Shown here in pieces: positions 9,595 through 19,624 of a DNA stretch of 64,000 bases. The stretch is from Seriola aureovittata (lineage: Eukaryota; Chordata; Actinopteri; Carangiformes; Carangidae), in contig NC_079367.1 of assembly GCF_021018895.1 (NCBI RefSeq), forward strand, positions 457,108 through 521,107, read 5' to 3'. Below the pieces are notes generated by a model, which was given only the letters and a program-made list of their open reading frames with translations, did not search any database and had not been told where the DNA came from. Position 1 is the first letter of the stretch. The number at the start of each line of letters is the position of its first letter. Made by a program: the position numbers and the translations under genes.

Positions 9595-9869
9595 GAGAGG
9601 GAGCGCGACAAATACCCTCTTTAAACATGACGATCATGTCCTTCATGCACGAAGCTACGTGTTCATGTCTAGCGCAGGAGCCTTTCCTTTTCAGCGTTTG
9701 CTTGTTGCTTTGGCTCTCAACATGTCAACTTTGTAACATTTTAATACAAAAGTGTCTTTACATTGTGATCTGTGCTGTCCCGTCCCCGAAAGTGCAGCCA
9801 GGTGCAGAGTAACAGGTTGTTGAAGCAGGAGCAGCAGCGTCCTCTGCTGATTGCAAAGAGATGCCAAAA

Positions 9870-9978
9870 AGCTTACAGCACCTGGTATTCCCAGGCGGTC
9901 TCCCATCCAAGTACTAACCAGGCCCGACCCTGCTTGGCTTCCGAGATCGGGCGTGTTCAGAGTGGTATGGCCGTAAGC
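9870..9978 (-). rRNA. 5S rRNA gene with 10-bp internal deletion (likely pseudogene)
   Basis: 109-nt copy with the same loss of one 10-bp block as at 47-155. The internal promoter is kept. It is flanked by normal units on both sides. Confidence 0.9.
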
Positions 9979-10253
9979 GAGAGGGAGCGCGACAAATACC
10001 CTCTTTAAACATGACGATCATGTCCTTCATGCACGAAGCTACGTGTTTATGTCTAGCGCAGGAGCCTTTCCTTTTCAGCGTTTGCTTGTTGCTTTGGCTC
10101 TCAACATGTCAACTTTGTAACATTTTAATACAAAAGTGTCTTTACATTGTGATCTGTGCTGTCCCGTCCCCAAAAGTGCAGCCAGGTGCAGAGTAACAGG
10201 TTGTTGAAGCAGGAGCAGCAGCGTCCTCTGCTGATTGCAAAGAGATGCCAAAA

Positions 10254-10372
10254 AGCTTACAGCACCTGGTATTCCCAGGCGGTCTCCCATCCAAGTACTA
10301 ACCAGGCCCGACCCTGCTTGGCTTCCGAGATCGGACGAGATCGGGCGTGTTCAGAGTGGTATGGCCGTAAGC
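10254..10372 (-). rRNA. 5S rRNA gene
   Basis: Complete 119-nt copy, next to the deleted unit at 9870. Confidence 0.97.
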
Positions 10373-10647
10373 GAGAGGGAGCGCGACAAATACCCTCTTT
10401 AAACATGACGATCATGTCCTTCATGCACGAAGCTACGTGTTTATGTCTAGCGCAGGAGCCTTTCCTTTTCAGCGTTTGCTTGTTGCTTTGGCTCTCAACA
10501 TGTCAACTTTGTAACATTTTAATACAAAAGTGTCTTTACATTGTGATCTGTGCTGTCCCGTCCCCAAAAGTGCAGCCAGGTGCAGAGTAACAGGTTGTTG
10601 AAGCAGGAGCAGCAGCGTCCTCTGCTGATTGCAAAGAGATGCCAAAA

Positions 10648-10766
10648 AGCTTACAGCACCTGGTATTCCCAGGCGGTCTCCCATCCAAGTACTAACCAGG
10701 CCCGACCCTGCTTGGCTTCCGAGATCGGACGAGATCGGGCGTGTTCAGAGTGGTATGGCCGTAAGC
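10648..10766 (-). rRNA. 5S rRNA gene
   Basis: Complete 119-nt copy matching the reference. Confidence 0.97.
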
Positions 10767-11041
10767 GAGAGGGAGCGCGACAAATACCCTCTTTAAACAT
10801 GACGATCATGTCCTTCATGCACGAAGCTACGTGTTTATGTCTAGCGCAGGAGCCTTTCCTTTTCAGCGTTTGCTTGTTGCTTTGGCTCTCAACATGTCAA
10901 CTTTGTAACATTTTAATACAAAAGTGTCTTTACATTGTGATCTGTGCTGTCCCGTCCCCAAAAGTGCAGCCAGGTGCAGAGTAACAGGTTGTTGAAGCAG
11001 GAGCAGCAGCGTCCTCTGCTGATTGCAAAGAGATGCCAAAA

Positions 11042-11160
11042 AGCTTACAGCACCTGGTATTCCCAGGCGGTCTCCCATCCAAGTACTAACCAGGCCCGAC
11101 CCTGCTTGGCTTCCGAGATCGGACGAGATCGGGCGTGTTCAGAGTGGTATGGCCGTAAGC
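11042..11160 (-). rRNA. 5S rRNA gene
   Basis: Complete 119-nt copy matching the reference. Confidence 0.97.
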
Positions 11161-11435
11161 GAGAGGGAGCGCGACAAATACCCTCTTTAAACATGACGAT
11201 CATGTCCTTCATGCACGAAGCTACGTGTTTATGTCTAGCGCAGGAGCCTTTCCTTTTCAGCGTTTGCTTGTTGCTTTGGCTCTCAACATGTCAACTTTGT
11301 AACATTTTAATACAAAAGTGTCTTTACATTGTGATCTGTGCTGTCCCGTCCCCAAAAGTGCAGCCAGGTGCAGAGTAACAGGTTGTTGAAGCAGGAGCAG
11401 CAGCGTCCTCTGCTGATTGCAAAGAGATGCCAAAA

Positions 11436-11554
11436 AGCTTACAGCACCTGGTATTCCCAGGCGGTCTCCCATCCAAGTACTAACCAGGCCCGACCCTGCT
11501 TGGCTTCCGAGATCGGACGAGATCGGGCGTGTTCAGAGTGGTATGGCCGTAAGC
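11436..11554 (-). rRNA. 5S rRNA gene
   Basis: Complete 119-nt copy. The spacer on its right has a single C-to-G change (GAAGCTAGG). Confidence 0.97.
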
Positions 11555-11829
11555 GAGAGGGAGCGCGACAAATACCCTCTTTAAACATGACGATCATGTC
11601 CTTCATGCACGAAGCTAGGTGTTTATGTCTAGCGCAGGAGCCTTTCCTTTTCAGCGTTTGCTTGTTGCTTTGGCTCTCAACATGTCAACTTTGTAACATT
11701 TTAATACAAAAGTGTCTTTACATTGTGATCTGTGCTGTCCCGTCCCCAAAAGTGCAGCCAGGTGCAGAGTAACAGGTTGTTGAAGCAGGAGCAGCAGCGT
11801 CCTCTGCTGATTGCAAAGAGATGCCAAAA

Positions 11830-11948
11830 AGCTTACAGCACCTGGTATTCCCAGGCGGTCTCCCATCCAAGTACTAACCAGGCCCGACCCTGCTTGGCTT
11901 CCGAGATCGGACGAGATCGGGCGTGTTCAGAGTGGTATGGCCGTAAGC
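11830..11948 (-). rRNA. 5S rRNA gene
   Basis: Complete 119-nt copy. It is the last whole unit before LINE copy 2. Confidence 0.97.
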
Positions 11949-12218
11949 GAGAGGGAGCGCGACAAATACCCTCTTTAAACATGACGATCATGTCCTTCAT
12001 GCACGAAGCTACGTGTTTATGTCTAGCGCAGGAGCCTTTCCTTTTCAGCGTTTGCTTGTTGCTTTGGCTCTCAACATGTCAACTTTGTAACATTTTAATA
12101 CAAAAGTGTCTTTACATTGTGATCTGTGCTGTCCCCAAAAGTGCAGCCAGGTGCAGAGTAACAGGTTGTTGAAGCAGGAGCAGCAGCGTCCTCTGCTGAT
12201 TGCAAAGAGATGCCAAAA

Positions 12219-12314
12219 AGCTTACAGCACCTGGTATTCCCAGGCGGTCTCCCATCCAAGTACTAACCAGGTCCGACCCTGCTTGGCTTCCGAGATCGGA
12301 CGAGATCGGGCGTG
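12219..12314 (-). rRNA. 5S rRNA gene, 3' part, interrupted by LINE copy 2
   Basis: This is nt 24-119 of a 5S gene with one change, G-to-A at nt 66 (AGGTCCGACC on the plus strand), near the internal promoter. The 5' 28 nt are at 18481-18508. The break point is identical to that of the gene cut by LINE copy 1. Confidence 0.94.
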
Positions 12315-12327
12315 TTTTTTTTTTTTT

Positions 12328-12755
12328 ATATTTTATTATCAAAAATATAGCACGATTCTTATTTTACATACATTTAAAGGGCAGACAAACATTAATAAAC
12401 AAGTTGACAAAACAAAAGACACACAGCCACAATAACACTGAGTGCAAAAAAAAAATGTTATGGTTCTGTCTAATAAATCAAATATAATAAACCAACATAA
12501 AACAACCAGCGCGAAGCTATGATTCTACCTATTTAACAAAATAAACCAACATAAAACAACCAGCGCAAAGCTATGATTCTGCTTAGTAAACAAAATAAAA
12601 CAAACATAAAACAACCAGCGCGAAGCTATGATTCTGCTTTATCTATATGAAACAAACATAAAACAACCAGCGCGAAGCTATGATTCTGCTTAGTAAACAC
12701 AAAATACACAAAGTACACACACATAAGACAAACAGTTCTGCTTACAAAAAAAACC
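12328..12755 (-). other. LINE copy 2 3' UTR
   Basis: This is the AT-rich 3' UTR with four 54-bp repeat units (motif at 12515, 12569, 12624 and 12676), ending in AATAAA and the poly(A). No gene is seen in it. Confidence 0.8.
12486..12700. repeat. 54-bp tandem repeat in LINE copy 2 3' UTR (4 units)
   Basis: Same unit as in copy 1, one copy fewer. Confidence 0.88.
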
Positions 12756-15700
12756 TTATATGTTAATAGTGATTGTATTGTTTTCTGTGAATCTGATCAA
12801 GCTGTTGTGTCTGCTGAAATGTTTATCGAATATGACTGGGTCTGCTGTAAATACTGTTTTGAGATGTGTTGAAACTGTGTTTTTGAAGAAGTGTATGATA
12901 TTTATGGTTTTCTTGTCGTAGAGTGCAATGTTCCTTCTTATCCATATGGCTTTCCTGGCTATTGTGAGGATTGTGTTTATGAGTGTTATGTTTTGTTTTG
13001 CATGTTTTTTTGTGAGCCCAAATGTCCAGTTCCATTTCCAGTCTACATTCCTGTGTGGTGTGTAATTACAGTGTGTTTTCAGTATTGTTTTGACTAAGTT
13101 TTGTAAAGGTATGGTGTGTGTACATGAAAAAAGTAAGTGATCTAAATCTTCTGGTTGGTTATTACAAACTGCACATGTCCGTGAATACTTATCTTTGTTG
13201 ATCTGGTGTAGTCTGATTCCGGTGTATATTCTTCTGTGCCTTATGTTGTAGTCCATGCTTATTGTCTTGCTGTCCATTAGTGGTGTGTCCAAAAAAGTCC
13301 ATATTGAAGAGATGTCCATGTCCGGGTATGATGTTTTCCAGTGTTTTTCTGCTGTGGGGGGCCTTTGAATATGTTGGATGAGCAACCGGTACCAGGTCCT
13401 TGTTTTTATTCCCTTTAAGTCATTTTCCTTGTCCTTTATTTTGTGCTGGAACTGGGGAAGGGCGGCTCCGTTTCCCCTCTCTTTTTGTTTTAAAAGGTCA
13501 CGCCATGTAGGGTCAAGGGCCTGTTCAAATTTCCCCTTTAGTTTTCTTACATTTTCTTTTCTATAATTAACCTTCTTTGTTTTCAGTTTCTCACACACTA
13601 AATTGACATTAAAACACCCGCTCCCATCCACTACATCACCCACCCTGGTCAACCCAGCGGCTCTCATAGGGCCGCTGATTAGAACCCTTCCCCCACACAT
13701 GAAAAAAGGACAGTCAAGGAGAGGTAACTGCAGCACATGCTCTTTATTACTGCACTTAGGCCAGAGGTGGGGCAGAATTTTGTCCCATGCCTCAAGTACC
13801 TCCTGGTAGAAGCCAGGTAGGCGGCTCCTGGCCATCCCGGGGAGGAGGGCGCACAGGTTGTACGCGTCTCTCTCCCCGTAATCGGCCAGGTAGCTCGCCA
13901 TCCAGTCCTCCCAGGGGTACTGCCGTTCCAAGTCAAGAAAATTCCTAATAATTTTGACCCTGAGTGCGTCTTTTTTTGCACTGATGTCAATTAGTCCTAG
14001 ACCCCCCTCCCTTTTATTAGAAATTAGCACACTGTGAGCAATCGAATTTCCCTTTCCTCTCCATAGGAAGGAGGAGATTGCTGCTTTCAGTGAATTTAGG
14101 GCCCATTGCGGCAGCTCACAGGTTCCCAAAATGTGATTGATTTTTGACAGTATCAGAGCATTAACTACAATTACCTTTCCTTTCAATGTCAAACCCCTAC
14201 TCTTCCATAAATTTAAAATATTCTGTATTTTCCCTAAAACTTCCCTCCACCCTCTGTCCCTATCCTCACCCTCGTGCCCCCCTATATACACTCCCAGTAT
14301 CTTCCTGCACCCATTGTTCACACAAAAACCCCATTTATTTACAATGTTTTGATCCTGTCCTAATGTTCCTAACTCTGATTTGTGAATGTTGATTTTGGCT
14401 CCTGATGCTGCACTGTATGTTTTGAAGTGATCTAAAATTCTGTCTATACATTCCCCTGATTTAACTGTGATGGTTATGTCGTCTGCATACTGGGTTATTT
14501 TAACTGTTCTGTTTGCTGGTGTGTTTATTCCTAAAATATGTTTGTCTTGTAGTATTGCTTGTGCTAGTGGTTCTGTTACTATACTGTAAAGCAGGGCTGA
14601 CAGAGGGCAGCCCTGCCTTACTGATCTTCCTATCCTAAAGCTATCTGTTAAAAACCCATTACATTTAATTACACTCCGAGCATCTGTATACAATAATTTC
14701 ACCCATTCAATAAACCCGTCACCATAACCCATTTTCCCTAATACCTTGAACAGAAAATTGTGCTCCACCCTGTCAAAAGCTTTTTCTAAGTCTATTGTGA
14801 GCAAATGGCCCCCCTGTACCTTCATCCCTCTTACTGTGTCTCTGATTGTGTGTAATGAGTCCTGTATATCTCGGTTTGGGATGCTATATGCTTGATTTGT
14901 GCTAATTACTTGATCTAATGTTTGTTTCAGTCTATTTGCCAGTGTTTTTGTCAAAATTTTGTAATCTGTGTTTAGAAGGCTTATGGGTCTGTAGTTGCTT
15001 ATGTTGTTCCTGTCTCCTTTGTTCTTATATATTAAAGTTATAATACCTTTTGTCAATGATTCTGGTGTCCGTTTATTGTCCTGAATTGCTTGATAGAGGT
15101 CCAGCAACAGGGGGGCCATCTGCTCACTGAAAGCCATGTAGAAGTCGGCCGTTAGGCCGTCACTTCCTGGACTTTTGTTTTTGTTTAGATTTTTGATTGC
15201 GTTTTCTATTTCTTTTATCGTTAATTTGCTATCACACCACATTTTATCTTCCTTGTTTATCTTCCTGTCTATGTAAGAGATTATTTCTTCAGTTTTCCTT
15301 ATATCGCTGCCTTCTTTTTTGAACAGGTTTTTGTAGTATTCTGTTATGATTTCGAGTATTTTTATCTTGTCTTTTTGGATGTTATTGTCTTTATCTTTCA
15401 GTTCTTCAATTATGGTTTTCTTCTGTTTTTGTTTTTCTAGCCCCAAAAAAAACGCTGTACATTTTTCCCCCTCTACTAAATTTTGAAACCTGCATCTAAT
15501 TGCTGCCCCTTTGCATTTTTTTCTTTCTATATTATTTAATTGATTTTTATATAATTCATACTTCCCACAGTCTCTATTTCCTTGGTTATCTAGTAATATC
15601 AGTTCATCTTCTAGTTTCTTCCTGATGTTTTGTTCTTCCTGTTTTTCTTTCCATCTTTCCTCTTTACTAAAATTAATACTTAATCTTTTGATTCTTTCTT

Positions 15701-16547
15701 TTACAGTGTCCCATTTTTCTATATAATTATTATCTATTAGCATTTCTGTTCTTGCATAATTCAGTAGTTTTTTTATTTTTTTTATATATACTGGGTTTGA
15801 TAGGAGACTGGAGTTAAGACACCAGGAGCCTCCTCCCCTGATCCTTCCCCCTGTCCCCAGCTGACACACCACTGTGGCGTGGTCGCTCCAAGAATTGAAA
15901 GAATAAGATACTCTTTTAATTTGCTTAATTGTATCAGTTGCAGCCAGGCATAGGTCAATTCTTGATTGTTTTAGCTTCCCTTTTACTATCTGCCTCCTGG
16001 AAAATTCTCTTTTAAATTTGTTTTCTATTCTCCATATATCTAATAAATTATAATTGTGCATTAATTCATATAATGTGAATCTACTCATATCATTTTTATA
16101 TACATTATTAACTGAGATATCGGCTTTTGATAACACAGTATTAAAATCTCCTATGATTATTGTTCTATTATTTATCCATCTACCTAATTTGTTAAACATT
16201 TCTTTCCTCTCCTTTTCACAGTTACTGGCATATATATTAATTATTCTAAAGGTACTATTATTTACTATCATATCTATAATTAATATTCTACCTTCATTAT
16301 CCTTATATATTAGTTTACTATTTTCTATCATATTAGTATTTATTATAGTAGCTATTCCACATGATTTATTAGTGCCATTATTATAATATATTTCCCCTTT
16401 ATATATCTTTGTTGCTGCTTTTAAGCTGTCCTCATCCCATCTTGTCTCCTGGAGACATAGGACATCGCAGGCTGGATTACTTAATATATTTTTCATCCTG
16501 CCACAAGTGCGGAGACCATTGATGTTCAGGGAGTGCAGCAGCAACAT
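12756..16547 (-). CDS. LINE ORF2: endonuclease-reverse transcriptase (copy 2)
   Basis: The protein is 1263 aa from the ATG at 16547. It has the same domain order as copy 1: apurinic-type endonuclease (Glu34, GDFN 133-136, SDH 221-223), reverse transcriptase with DLEKAFD 586-592 and YADD 687-690, then CX2CX8HX4C at 1125-1142. All catalytic motifs are present and no stop or frameshift is seen. It differs from copy 1 at residues 235 (Arg for Glu), 1030 (Leu for Phe), 1046 (Gly for Glu) and 1263 (Ile for Met). The start lies 18 nt after the ORF1 stop. The endonuclease presumably determines the fixed nick inside 5S genes, an inference from the identical insertion sites. Confidence 0.96.
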   Translation of the reverse strand: MLLLHSLNINGLRTCGRMKNILSNPACDVLCLQETRWDEDSLKAATKIYKGEIYYNNGTNKSCGIATIINTNMIENSKLIYKDNEGRILIIDMIVNNSTFRIINIYASNCEKERKEMFNKLGRWINNRTIIIGDFNTVLSKADISVNNVYKNDMSRFTLYELMHNYNLLDIWRIENKFKREFSRRQIVKGKLKQSRIDLCLAATDTIKQIKRVSYSFNSWSDHATVVCQLGTGGRIRGGGSWCLNSSLLSNPVYIKKIKKLLNYARTEMLIDNNYIEKWDTVKERIKRLSINFSKEERWKEKQEEQNIRKKLEDELILLDNQGNRDCGKYELYKNQLNNIERKKCKGAAIRCRFQNLVEGEKCTAFFLGLEKQKQKKTIIEELKDKDNNIQKDKIKILEIITEYYKNLFKKEGSDIRKTEEIISYIDRKINKEDKMWCDSKLTIKEIENAIKNLNKNKSPGSDGLTADFYMAFSEQMAPLLLDLYQAIQDNKRTPESLTKGIITLIYKNKGDRNNISNYRPISLLNTDYKILTKTLANRLKQTLDQVISTNQAYSIPNRDIQDSLHTIRDTVRGMKVQGGHLLTIDLEKAFDRVEHNFLFKVLGKMGYGDGFIEWVKLLYTDARSVIKCNGFLTDSFRIGRSVRQGCPLSALLYSIVTEPLAQAILQDKHILGINTPANRTVKITQYADDITITVKSGECIDRILDHFKTYSAASGAKINIHKSELGTLGQDQNIVNKWGFCVNNGCRKILGVYIGGHEGEDRDRGWREVLGKIQNILNLWKSRGLTLKGKVIVVNALILSKINHILGTCELPQWALNSLKAAISSFLWRGKGNSIAHSVLISNKREGGLGLIDISAKKDALRVKIIRNFLDLERQYPWEDWMASYLADYGERDAYNLCALLPGMARSRLPGFYQEVLEAWDKILPHLWPKCSNKEHVLQLPLLDCPFFMCGGRVLISGPMRAAGLTRVGDVVDGSGCFNVNLVCEKLKTKKVNYRKENVRKLKGKFEQALDPTWRDLLKQKERGNGAALPQFQHKIKDKENDLKGIKTRTWYRLLIQHIQRPPTAEKHWKTSYPDMDISSIWTFLDTPLMDSKTISMDYNIRHRRIYTGIRLHQINKDKYSRTCAVCNNQPEDLDHLLFSCTHTIPLQNLVKTILKTHCNYTPHRNVDWKWNWTFGLTKKHAKQNITLINTILTIARKAIWIRRNIALYDKKTINIIHFFKNTVSTHLKTVFTADPVIFDKHFSRHNSLIRFTENNTITINI

Positions 16548-16565
16548 TGTAACAAAAAAAGTTTT

Positions 16566-18269
16566 TTAAACACCTAGTTTATTCATCGTTCTTTTTTCTT
16601 TCTTCCTTTTCTTAGTTCTGGCGGCTATAGTAGAGGTGTGCTGCTTCCTGATGCTCTGGATGGTGGCGACGTCCATCTCAGAGTCACCGTCTGATTCCCC
16701 CTGCTGAGTCGGGGAGGTCGAGGTCGGCGCTCTGGGGGGTGCGGCTGCCGCCTGCTGCAGATCGCTCAGAGTCTCCCCCACGTCCATCGATTCCAGGGCA
16801 ATGGACGGCTCCGGCCCCTCTGCGAGCCCGTTTCCGCCCTTGCCCTTTCCTCTCTCTCGGGGACCAGAGTTTACACTCAGCCCGTCTCTGCTCTCGACCA
16901 GCTTTGTGGCCAGGCTCTGTGCGGCTTTTGCGAGGCTTGTAGCCCTCCGCTGGGGGAGACCCTCTCTGTCAGCCGCTTCCACGGTGCCGCTGCCCCCCTC
17001 ACCGGCCTCTTCTCCTTCCTCCTCCTCCTCACTCATGTCCTCCGCCTCTGTTGACGGTGCCTCCGATCCGGACCCCGCCACAACATCAGACTCACTGTAA
17101 TTACAGCTACATTCCTCCATCAGGTTGCAGCACACCTCACATTTTTTAATCTTTTTTTGTTGGCTGCTGCACTCCCTCGCATAATGTCCCTGGACTCCGC
17201 ACTTGTGACAGGAGAACTCCGGACAATCTCTCAGGATGTGCCCCGGCTGGAGGCACATCCTGCAAACTTTTGCTTGTCTGTCATGTATCACACGGAAGTA
17301 TTCAGGTCCCATTACTGTTTCAAACCGCGCTGAATACGGTAACGATTGCACCTTGTCATTAAATTTAACTTTTAAAAACCTCGTCCCGTCCGCTACTTGT
17401 GTGCCCGGCCACATCCTCCTTCTAATAGCGGATGCAGCCGATACACCCCATCCCTCAAGCTTTTGCATGATTTCATCGTCTGTGATATACGCAGGTAAGT
17501 TTAGAAAGGAAACCATTAACTCATCGTTACAAAGGTTTTTTACTAAAATGCTTGTGTTACCTATTTTGAAACCGTCTAGGAGCCGCTCCTTCCCCTTGGC
17601 ATGAGACATAGTTATCTCATACGTCCTGGCACCGGTCGCTCTGCAGGCAATAAGCCCCCCACACAGAGCTCGGATGGCTCTCATGAGTTCCAGCACCGGG
17701 ACCTCGTCTTGTCCGGTCACTTCCAGGCTCGCTGTTAATTCTCGATCGTATATATTCCCAACTGCCTGCTTTGTTGTTCCTTGTCGCTGCTGTCTCTCAC
17801 CGACTGCTCCAGTCTCTCTCTCCTCTCCGCCGCTCGCCTCTCGCTCGCCCGCCGCTGCTGCTTTCTCTCTCTCTCCCGCCGCTGCTCTCTCCCTCTCCGC
17901 CGCCGCTCTCGGAGCTCCATGGAGTCGCGGCCTGGTCCGATCTCCATCTCCGCTCTCCCTCACGGCTCCTCCGGTCTCGCTCCTCCGTCCTCTGCCCGTT
18001 GTAGCTGTCAGTGCTGCTCGACGCTCTCTCTCCTCTCTCTCTCCTCTCGCCGGCGCCGTCATCGCTGAATCAGCTGTTCCCGTGCTCTCTTCGCTACTTT
18101 TTTTTTTCAAACTCTTTCTTCTAACTCTCTGTTCTTTTGTTTCAAATACTTCCCACTCATTCACTTCTTTCTCCGCTACATCTTGACTTGTTTTATGTCC
18201 GTAATCCATTTCCGTCATCAATGAGCCATTTCCCGCTTCCGTCACCATTAAATCCGTCAGAGAAAACAT
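16566..18269 (-). CDS. LINE ORF1: CCHC nucleic-acid-binding protein (copy 2)
   Basis: The protein is 567 aa from the first ATG at 18269. The frame is open upstream to a GTG at 18353, but an ATG start is more likely. The order is: a Ser/Lys-rich N-terminus; a low-complexity Arg/Glu/Ala-rich region (about 75-165) encoded by a CT/GC-rich tract; a region around 235-310 that looks RRM-like (inferred); two CX2CX4HX4C zinc knuckles at 336-349 and 354-367; a degenerate Cys cluster just after; an acidic Glu run near 415; and a basic Lys/Arg C-terminus resembling a nuclear signal. In the Tx1/L1 group, ORF1 binds the element RNA and helps form the retrotransposition particle. This is the only intact ORF1 in the window and pairs with the intact ORF2 downstream. 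Confidence 0.93.
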   Translation of the reverse strand: MFSLTDLMVTEAGNGSLMTEMDYGHKTSQDVAEKEVNEWEVFETKEQRVRRKSLKKKSSEESTGTADSAMTAPARGEREERERRAALTATTGRGRRSETGGAVRESGDGDRTRPRLHGAPRAAAERERAAAGEREKAAAAGEREASGGEERETGAVGERQQRQGTTKQAVGNIYDRELTASLEVTGQDEVPVLELMRAIRALCGGLIACRATGARTYEITMSHAKGKERLLDGFKIGNTSILVKNLCNDELMVSFLNLPAYITDDEIMQKLEGWGVSAASAIRRRMWPGTQVADGTRFLKVKFNDKVQSLPYSARFETVMGPEYFRVIHDRQAKVCRMCLQPGHILRDCPEFSCHKCGVQGHYARECSSQQKKIKKCEVCCNLMEECSCNYSESDVVAGSGSEAPSTEAEDMSEEEEEGEEAGEGGSGTVEAADREGLPQRRATSLAKAAQSLATKLVESRDGLSVNSGPRERGKGKGGNGLAEGPEPSIALESMDVGETLSDLQQAAAAPPRAPTSTSPTQQGESDGDSEMDVATIQSIRKQHTSTIAARTKKRKKEKRTMNKLGV

Positions 18270-18480
18270 GAAAAAAAAACTCAAATAAGCCTCCCCCGAA
18301 CAGTAAAACTGCCGGGGGGAATGTCCAAACAAATAAACAAACAAAGGGTGCACGGAAAAGTAAGATGTAATGAAAAAAGAAAGAAGAATGAACTAAGGGA
18401 AGTAGAAAAAAAACAGAGGTCCGCGATCCTCTCTCCTCTCTCTCACACAGGTATTGCCGACTCACATTTGACTCACGCAT
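18270..18480 (-). other. LINE copy 2 5' UTR
   Basis: About 210 nt run from the 5S junction to the ORF1 ATG. The region is nearly identical to copy 1 and has no gene. Whether an internal LINE promoter is present cannot be decided by eye. Confidence 0.7.
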
Positions 18481-18508
18481 GCGTGTTCAGAGTGGTATGG
18501 CCGTAAGC
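18481..18508 (-). rRNA. 5S rRNA gene, 5' 28 nt, separated by LINE copy 2
   Basis: This is nt 1-28 of the gene whose remainder is at 12219-12314. The first six plus-strand bases are the target duplication. Confidence 0.93.
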
Positions 18509-18783
18509 GAGAGGGAGCGCGACAAATACCCTCTTTAAACATGACGATCATGTCCTTCATGCACGAAGCTACGTGTTTATGTCTAGCGCAGGAGCCTTTC
18601 CTTTTCAGCGTTTGCTTGTTGCTTTGGCTCTCAACATGTCAACTTTGTAACATTTTAATACAAAAGTGTCTTTACATTGTGATCTGTGCTGTCCCGTCCC
18701 CAAAAGTGCAGCCAGGTGCAGAGTAACAGGTTGTTGAAGCAGGAGCAGCAGCGTCCTCTGCTGATTGCAAAGAGATGCCAAAA

Positions 18784-18892
18784 AGCTTACAGCACCTGGT
18801 ATTCCCAGGCGGTCTCCCATCCAAGTACTAACCAGGCCCGACCCTGCTTGGCTTCCGAGATCGGGCGTGTTCAGAGTGGTATGGCCGTAAGC
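18784..18892 (-). rRNA. 5S rRNA gene with 10-bp internal deletion (likely pseudogene)
   Basis: 109-nt copy with the same 10-bp loss as 47-155 and 9870-9978. It is the only unit between LINE copy 2 and the TA-flanked element. Confidence 0.9.
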
Positions 18893-18955
18893 GAGAGGGA
18901 GCGCGACAAATACCCTCTTTAAACATGACGATCATGTCCTTCATGCACGAAGCTA

Positions 18956-18973
18956 CACTCAGAAAAGTTTGAC
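18956..18973 (+). repeat. Left terminal inverted repeat of the TA-flanked element
   Basis: CACTCAGAAAAGTTTGAC directly follows the TA. It matches the reverse complement of the right end at 15 of 18 positions. Confidence 0.78.
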
Positions 18974-18978
18974 CATTG

Positions 18979-19530
18979 TCTACTTAAAAAAATTAAGGCA
19001 ACAAAGTGACACTTAATATAATTGAATAGATTTTAATTACTTCAACTTTTATTAAAAATTATTGATTTAATTAAGTAAATTAAAACAAAACTATTAAGTA
19101 CAAAATAATGAAATCATTGGTTGAAATATTTTGGATTTACTAATAATATAGTGAATGTTGAGTAAATCTGAATCAAATTTACAGGGAAAACTCATTAATA
19201 TTTACTAGGTATCTGAAAAAAAATAATTTCGATATACCAAATATCTGCAAAAAAGTGATTTAGATTTACTAATTAATTAGGTGGAATTAATTTCTATTTA
19301 GTAATTATTTAGATGAAATTGATTTTTATTTACTAAATATCTGGATGATATTGATTTATATTTACTAATTTTATGTGTGAAATTGAGGCTATCTTTCTAA
19401 ATATCTGGATAAGAATGATTTGGATTCAATAAATAAAATAAGTTATATCAACTTATAATTGGTACCCATGACTTAAAATCTATTTAATGTTATTGATTGT
19501 CACTTTGTTGCCATAATTTTTTTATGTTGA
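18979..19530. repeat. Foldback: 58-bp inverted arms with AT-rich degenerate repeats between
   Basis: The left arm (18979-19037) and right arm (19473-19530) are inverted copies sharing GGCAACAAAGTGACA and ATAGATTTTAA, with only scattered mismatches. Between them are several degenerate copies of a motif like TTTACTAAATATCTGGAT, about 35-60 bp apart. This may be a nested MITE or a subterminal binding region of the larger element. No protein is encoded. Confidence 0.75.
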
Positions 19531-19618
19531 ATCTACTTAATATCACGCCTTCTTGTTGCAAGAATTTACTGAAGGTCAGTTAACAAATTACAATGTGTAG
19601 GAAAACAGCAGGTAAACA

Positions 19619-19624
19619 TTTATT
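19619..19624 (-). promoter_or_regulatory. Candidate polyadenylation signal of the zinc-finger gene
   Basis: AATAAA on the minus strand lies about 775 nt after the stop codon at 20399. The intervening 19625-20398 has no other convincing gene and would be the 3' UTR. Confidence 0.5.

Larger units (their letters stand above)
6810..12314 (-). repeat. 5S rDNA tandem array, main segment
   Basis: This is the longest uninterrupted stretch of the array, with units of 394 bp. It contains 13 whole 5S genes and the two LINE-split ends. Units are nearly identical. Exceptions are a 1-bp spacer loss near 8599, a 10-bp gene deletion in the unit at 9870, a few single-base variants, and a 5-bp spacer loss (CCGTC) near 12130. 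The near-identity fits concerted evolution. Confidence 0.97.
12315..18480 (-). mobile_element. 5S rRNA-targeted LINE, copy 2 (Tx1/Mutsu-like), both ORFs open
   Basis: This is a full-length element of 6166 bp in the same orientation and at the same 5S position as copy 1. The poly(A) is 13 nt (12315-12327). The 6-bp duplication GCGTGT lies at 12310-12315 and 18481-18486. ORF1 is uninterrupted and ORF2 is 1263 aa. The two copies are so similar that they are either recent separate insertions or duplicates of one insertion carried along by array exchange. The different 5S variant at nt 66, the different tail length and the different 3' UTR repeat number favour separate insertions but do not prove it. 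This is the best candidate for an active copy in the window. Confidence 0.93.
18481..18955 (-). repeat. 5S rDNA tandem array, short segment between LINE copy 2 and the TA-flanked element
   Basis: It holds a 5S 5' fragment, one full spacer, one 10-bp-deleted 5S gene, and a partial spacer that stops at GAAGCTA, where the DNA element begins. The spacer resumes at 24126. Confidence 0.95.

Noticed and set aside
7015..12172. Repeated open frames of 144 aa (plus) and 71 aa (minus) across the 5S array
   Set aside because: They recur with the 394-bp unit, overlap the 5S genes and spacers, and start at arbitrary spacer codons. They reflect repetition of non-coding rDNA.
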